Origin: Bradyrhizobium iriomotense
Lineage (GTDB): Bacteria > Pseudomonadota > Alphaproteobacteria > Rhizobiales > Xanthobacteraceae
DNA length: 64,000 nt
Assembly (NCBI RefSeq): GCF_018130765.1
Contig: NZ_JAFCJZ010000014.1
Span: 173,393 to 237,392, forward strand
Reading direction: 5' to 3'
Positions within the stretch are counted from its first letter, which is position 1; every line of letters starts with the position of its first letter. The position numbers were made by a program, and so were the translations under genes. This document shows, one piece after another, positions 60,465 through 64,000 of this stretch. The notes beneath the pieces were generated by a model, which was not told the DNA's origin, ran no database searches, and worked only from the letters and a program-made list of their open reading frames with translations.

Positions 60465-62111
60465 ATGGACAGATTTGATTATGTGATCGTCGGCGCGGGC
60501 TCCGCCGGTTGCGTGCTCGCCAGCCGGCTCAGCGAAGACCCGAACGTCAGCGTCTGCGTGCTCGAGGCAGGCCCTTCCGACTGGCACCCCTACATCCATC
60601 TGCCGGCGGGTTTCATCAAGACCTTCCACATGAAGAGCATCAACTGGGCCTACCAGCAGGAGCCGGGACCCTACACCGGCGGGCGCAGCATCTACGCGCC
60701 GCGCGGCAAGACGCTCGGCGGCTCGTCCTCGATCAACGGCCACATCTACAACCGCGGCCAGCGCATGGACTTCGACACCTGGGCGCAGATGGGCAATCGC
60801 GGCTGGGGCTATGCCGACGTGCTGCCTTACTTCAAGCGACTGGAGAAGCGGGTCGGCGAGGGCGACAACAATTTTCGCGGGCGCGACGGCAATCTCACCG
60901 TCACCACCATGGACTGGCGCGATCCGCTCTGCGAGGCCTTCATGGAAGGGGCTGTCTCGCTCGGCATCCCCCGCAACCCCGACTACAACGGCGCGAAGCA
61001 GGAAGGCGTCTCCTACTGCCAGCGCACCATCGAGAACGGCCTGCGCGTCTCCGGCTCGACCGCGTTCCTGAAGCCCGCGATGAAGCGGCCCAACATGCAT
61101 GTGCATACGCACGCGCATGCGACCGGGATCATCTTCGAGGGCAAGCGTGCGGTCGGCGTGCGCTACACCAAGGGTGGCCGCGGCGGCCAGCCGGTCGAAG
61201 TGCGCGCCAACAAGGAGGTGATCCTTTGCGGCGGCACCTATAATTCGCCGCAGCTCCTGCAGCTCTCAGGCGTCGGCTCGCCGGATCTGTTGCGGCAGCA
61301 CGGCATCGACGTGCGTCACGCGCTGCCGGTCGGCGAAGGCCTCCAGGACCATTACGCGCCGCGCACGGTGGCGCGCGTCAAGAACATCCAGACCATCAAC
61401 GAGCTCCGCCGCGGCTGGCATCTCTGGGTCGAAGCGCTGAAATGGGCGACCGCGCGCCGCGGCCTGCTCTCGCTGTCGCCGACCATGGTCTATTGCTTCT
61501 GGCACTCCGGCGAGAGCGCGGAGAGCTCCGACCTGCAGCTCACCTTCACGCCCGCGAGCTACAAGGAAGGCGTGCAGGGCCAGCTCGAGGACGAGCCCGG
61601 CATGACCGTGGCCTCCTGGCAGCAGCGCCCGGAGAGCCGCGGCTATGTCCACATCCGCTCCTCCGATCCGTTCGCGCCGCCGATCATCCAGACCAACTAT
61701 CTCGACGCCGAACTCGACCGCCGCGTCATCGTCGGCGGCATGAAGCTCGCGCGCAACCTTTTGAAGAGTGCGCCGCTCTCGCCCTATTACGCCTACGAGG
61801 ATTTCCCCGGCCCCAACGTCAACACCGACGACGAATTCCTGCACGCCGCCACCGAGCGCGGCACCACCACCTTCCACCCCGGCTGCACCTGCCGCATGGG
61901 CCCGGCGGACAGCACCTGGGCAGTGGTCGACGACCAGCTCCGCGTGCACGGGTTGGAGGGCCTCCGCGTCATCGACGCCTCGGTCATGCCGCGCATGATC
62001 TCGGCGAACCTCAACGCCTCCACCATGATGATCGCCGACCGCGCCTCGGACCTCATCCGCGGCAAGCACCCGATGGAAGCCGCGCGCATCCCGGACGCGG
62101 CGGTGGCGTGA
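60465..62111 (+). CDS. GMC family oxidoreductase
   Basis: The 548-residue flavoprotein has the FAD-binding motif YVIVGAGSAGCVLASRLSED near the start, the GMC signature GKTLGGSSSINGHIYNRG (about 84-101), and the C-terminal catalytic region with HPGCTCRMG and ANLNASTMMIADRASD. It oxidises an alcohol to an aldehyde or ketone; choline is only one possible substrate, and no betaine genes are near. It is FAD-dependent and is not a PQQ enzyme. A repeat follows the stop codon. Confidence 0.92.
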   Translation: MDRFDYVIVGAGSAGCVLASRLSEDPNVSVCVLEAGPSDWHPYIHLPAGFIKTFHMKSINWAYQQEPGPYTGGRSIYAPRGKTLGGSSSINGHIYNRGQRMDFDTWAQMGNRGWGYADVLPYFKRLEKRVGEGDNNFRGRDGNLTVTTMDWRDPLCEAFMEGAVSLGIPRNPDYNGAKQEGVSYCQRTIENGLRVSGSTAFLKPAMKRPNMHVHTHAHATGIIFEGKRAVGVRYTKGGRGGQPVEVRANKEVILCGGTYNSPQLLQLSGVGSPDLLRQHGIDVRHALPVGEGLQDHYAPRTVARVKNIQTINELRRGWHLWVEALKWATARRGLLSLSPTMVYCFWHSGESAESSDLQLTFTPASYKEGVQGQLEDEPGMTVASWQQRPESRGYVHIRSSDPFAPPIIQTNYLDAELDRRVIVGGMKLARNLLKSAPLSPYYAYEDFPGPNVNTDDEFLHAATERGTTTFHPGCTCRMGPADSTWAVVDDQLRVHGLEGLRVIDASVMPRMISANLNASTMMIADRASDLIRGKHPMEAARIPDAAVA

Positions 62112-62122
62112 GGCACGGCGGC

Positions 62123-62234
62123 GTAGGGTGGGTTAGCTGGCGGCTGCGCAAAGCGCAGCCGCTGGCGTAACCCACCGCTTCTCGCGATGCGGAGACAACC
62201 AGTGGCGGATTACGCCTTCGGCTAATCCGCCCTA
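62123..62234. repeat. Palindromic repeat (GTAGGGTGGGTTAG...CTAATCCGCCCTAC type)
   Basis: GTAGGGTGGGTTAG pairs with the end CTAATCCGCCCTAC, GGCTGCGCAAAGCGCAGCC forms an inner hairpin, and GGCGGATTACGCCTTCGGCTAATCCGCC forms a second. It is related to the element at 21008-21098. It lies between the GMC gene and a small membrane-protein gene. Confidence 0.75.
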
Positions 62235-62246
62235 CGCGCTCTACTG

Positions 62247-62531
62247 ATGGACAGATGGCCGATGCCTCAACCCAGCGCCGAGCGACAATCCGTTGGCCAG
62301 ATTGCCGTCTGCGGCCTCGTCTTTCTCTGCACCGCTATTCCAGTCGGTCTGCTGTTGCGCGTGGGCTGGCGGGATTGGACCCTGTTTGCTGGTCTCTGGG
62401 CGGTCATGTATTTCATGGGCGGAATAGCATGGTTTCCTCGGGGCACACCGATTCGAAAGGCCTTTTCATATGGCCTGCTCGTCGGCACGGTGCTTCCGGC
62501 TCTGGAGTGGGCATCGACCTTGAATCATTGA
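62247..62531 (+). CDS. Hypothetical small membrane protein, 94 residues
   Basis: I do not recognise this protein. It has two or three hydrophobic segments (about 20-37 with CGLVFLCTAIPVGLLLRVG, 44-62 with DWTLFAGLWAVMYFMGG, and 72-88) and a short polar N-terminus. The ATG at 62247 begins 12 bases after a repeat; an ATG at 62262 is an alternative, and neither has a strong ribosome binding site. The membrane character and open length support a real gene, but weakly. Confidence 0.45.
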   Translation: MDRWPMPQPSAERQSVGQIAVCGLVFLCTAIPVGLLLRVGWRDWTLFAGLWAVMYFMGGIAWFPRGTPIRKAFSYGLLVGTVLPALEWASTLNH

Positions 62532-62617
62532 GCCCTTAAGATGAATTTTGCATAGCCGCGCCGATCCTATGCGCTACGAGTTACGGTCACGACCCACCAT
62601 CAGCCGGGCAACTTTCA

Positions 62618-62986
62618 TTGAGTACAGGGCAAAATCGTCCTCTCACAGATGCCGAGCGTGATCTGGCCCGCTGGATGCTCAAGCACGGCACGGAAGAGGC
62701 AACGCAGTATCTCGGTCAGCTCGACCTGGCTGAAGTCACGCCCTGGAAATGTCTGTGTGGATGCGCCAGCATCAATTTTCAGATCAGGGGGCATGCGGAG
62801 CCGCCGCCGGGTGTCCATATTCTGGGTGACTTCATGATCAATCAAGGCGATCATCCCAGCGGTATCTTCATCTTTTCGAGTGGCGACTTGCTGAGAGGCA
62901 TCGAAGTCTATGGCATGGCGGGCGACGCGCCGACTGTGCTGCCGCGATCTGAAAGTCTATCTGCATTCGAATCCGGCACTTCGTAG
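62618..62986 (+). CDS. Hypothetical protein with CxCxC motif
   Basis: I do not recognise this 122-residue protein. It has a helical N-terminal part (DAERDLARWMLKHGTEEATQ), a cysteine cluster in WKCLCGCASINFQI that could bind metal, and a beta-type remainder (VHILGDFMINQGDHPSGIFI). The start is a TTG, as no ATG upstream fits. Its stop codon TAG is supplied by the first bases of a dispersed repeat, so the C-terminus may have been changed by repeat insertion. Confidence 0.5.
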   Translation: MSTGQNRPLTDAERDLARWMLKHGTEEATQYLGQLDLAEVTPWKCLCGCASINFQIRGHAEPPPGVHILGDFMINQGDHPSGIFIFSSGDLLRGIEVYGMAGDAPTVLPRSESLSAFESGTS

Positions 62987-63069
62987 CCCGGATGGAGCGC
63001 AGCGTAATCCGGGACAATTGCATCGGTTGGCGCGTGTCCCCGGATTGCGCTGTGCTCCATCCGGGCTAC
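62983..63069. repeat. Palindromic repeat (GTAGCCCGGATGGAGC...GCTCCATCCGGGCTAC type)
   Basis: GTAGCCCGGATGGAGCGCAG pairs with TGCTCCATCCGGGCTAC across a short centre containing GTAATCCGGG and CCCCGGATTGC. It overlaps the stop codon of the preceding gene and ends 26 bases before the next start. Confidence 0.75.
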
Positions 63070-63095
63070 GTGCCGTATTGGGCGAGCCATAATCC

Positions 63096-63908
63096 ATGGA
63101 AGACCATCCGCTTCTCGACATCGTGACAAAATGGCCCGGCAGAGGGCCGACGCAAGCCGCGTTCGAGGCGCTTGGGTTCCTGCTCCACAGGGCGCAGCAG
63201 GACGAACTCATTCAATTCTGTGGAACGGAGTGCTCGGACCTGCTCCACCGATATTGGGACGAAGTCGCTCGTGAAACGATGCAGTCGCTTGGACAAGGCA
63301 ATCCCGACGGACGAACCTTCGTCATCATGCCGAAAGTTCGCTCCGCCTTGCTGGACGAACTCTTCGCCGCCAGAGATTTTGTTGAGCCGCCATTCGTCGC
63401 TCCGCCACTCGTGAGATGCGTGTTCGAGCACCTTCGGAAAATTTATGGGGACCAGGAGCTCCGCGAGAACCGGGTCGCCCATCTACATCGGCTGCAAAGG
63501 GCGGAAGCCGAACGCCTGCGCATTGACACCGGCAGTGGAATACAAAGGAAGCAGGACGTCATTCCCTTCCTGGAGCAATTCTGCGGTCGACTGGGATTCG
63601 AAGGCCGCTCCCGGAATCGATGGCAGAAGAAGGTCGGGGGCTGCCTTGTCTTCGAGGTTGGCGTGTGGCTCGGCGGAAATGTCTTTCGCATGTGGTCTCC
63701 GCTCAAGTTTCGCATCGTCCACGTGCGCGAGCCAAAATACGCATTCGAGACCGAGGGGGCTGCAGTGTTGGGACGGCTTGTCCCCGGAGCGGACTTGTAC
63801 GCACGATGGGGCAGCGATCTTGAATATGTTCTCGGTATCAGAGCCCTTGTCGAGCTGTTCAATGTGCTCGCCGGCACATTCGAGGCTGCCTTAGCGAGTG
63901 GCTCATGA
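63096..63908 (+). CDS. Hypothetical protein, 270 residues
   Basis: I do not recognise this protein. It is soluble and mixed helical/beta, with FLLHRAQQDELIQFCGTEC in the first third, a charged helix (HLHRLQRAEAERLRI, about 130-145) and a C-terminal domain with GGCLVFEVGVWLGGNVFRMW. No signal peptide or membrane segment is seen. Codon use is less GC-biased than in the core genes of this window. It lies at the end of a stretch of unrecognised genes separated by repeats. Confidence 0.55.
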   Translation: MEDHPLLDIVTKWPGRGPTQAAFEALGFLLHRAQQDELIQFCGTECSDLLHRYWDEVARETMQSLGQGNPDGRTFVIMPKVRSALLDELFAARDFVEPPFVAPPLVRCVFEHLRKIYGDQELRENRVAHLHRLQRAEAERLRIDTGSGIQRKQDVIPFLEQFCGRLGFEGRSRNRWQKKVGGCLVFEVGVWLGGNVFRMWSPLKFRIVHVREPKYAFETEGAAVLGRLVPGADLYARWGSDLEYVLGIRALVELFNVLAGTFEAALASGS

Positions 63909-63979
63909 GTGTTGCCCGCCCATCCCGTCGAGGCTGGGCAAGAATGTTGCTTTTTGGGAGTTGATGTAGGATTCGTCTT

Positions 63980-64000
63980 ATGGCGAATCGCACTTTCAAG
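63980..64000 (+). CDS. Possible start of a further gene, cut by the window edge
   Basis: An ATG at 63980 is preceded by AGGA at about 9 bases and reads MANRTFK before the window ends. Seven codons are too few to name a product or to be sure that it is a gene. Confidence 0.25.

Noticed and set aside
60465..62111. Treating the GMC oxidoreductase as a PQQ-dependent alcohol dehydrogenase because of the pqq operon
   Set aside because: It has an FAD-binding Rossmann motif and GMC signatures and lacks the PQQ propeller repeats. No PQQ-dependent dehydrogenase is visible in this window.

Overview
The window reads as a GC-rich alphaproteobacterial chromosome, almost certainly Bradyrhizobium or a very close relative. 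The main evidence is a protein at 16246-17415 that I recognise as the D-tartrate dehydratase (TarD) characterised from Bradyrhizobium japonicum, with its catalytic residues K184, D213, E239, E265 and H322 at the expected positions. A complete pqqABCDE operon, a KorAB-type 2-oxoacid:ferredoxin oxidoreductase, an intracellular PHA depolymerase and many palindromic intergenic repeats of the rhizobial type fit the same picture. I see no rRNA, tRNA, insertion sequence, prophage, CRISPR array or replication origin.

Left part (1-13.7 kb). A small membrane protein is followed by a membrane-spanning fusion of a class III nucleotide cyclase with a sulfatase-modifying-factor-like domain and a secreted DUF4399 protein. 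Convergent to these is a leftward operon encoding a GltD-like flavoprotein with ferredoxin domains, then KorA and KorB. Next comes the leftward pqqABCDE operon, which runs on by overlap into a proline iminopeptidase gene and then a small dimeric-barrel-like protein. PqqA is only 26 residues long.

Middle part (13.7-40 kb). Rightward genes encode an amidase, a glutathione peroxidase, a DUF3297 protein and TarD. They are followed by a Tat-exported MmgE/PrpD protein bracketed by two copies of the same repeat, malonyl-CoA decarboxylase, an AraC regulator divergent from an MFS transporter, and a Kef-type antiporter fused to stress-protein domains that converges on an RND efflux pump (adaptor plus permease). 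An orphan solute-binding protein, a beta-propeller protein, an epimerase-like protein and a secreted protein with a lysozyme-like motif lead to a flavin monooxygenase plus cupin pair with a divergent AraC regulator, and a hybrid histidine kinase.

Right part (40-64 kb). A cupin-type XRE regulator is divergent from a dipeptide/oligopeptide-type ABC transporter operon. Two oxidoreductase genes (a DAO-family flavoprotein and a 2-hydroxyacid dehydrogenase) sit between its permease genes and its fused ATPase gene. Then come a SAM-cyclase-ATPase-helical-repeat signalling protein, PHA depolymerase, a glutathione transferase, an enolase-superfamily enzyme divergent from an AraC/GyrI regulator, an SMP-30 lactonase-like protein, a GNAT acetyltransferase and a GMC oxidoreductase. 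The last 2 kb hold unrecognised genes separated by repeats and look like a more accessory stretch.

Most of the content is ordinary metabolism, transport and regulation. The points I judge most worth following are the peptidase coupled to pqqE, a perfect inverted repeat just upstream of pqqA, the cyclase-SUMF1 fusion that lacks the formylglycine-generating cysteines, the kor operon with an Irr-like box, and the oxidoreductases embedded in the ABC operon.
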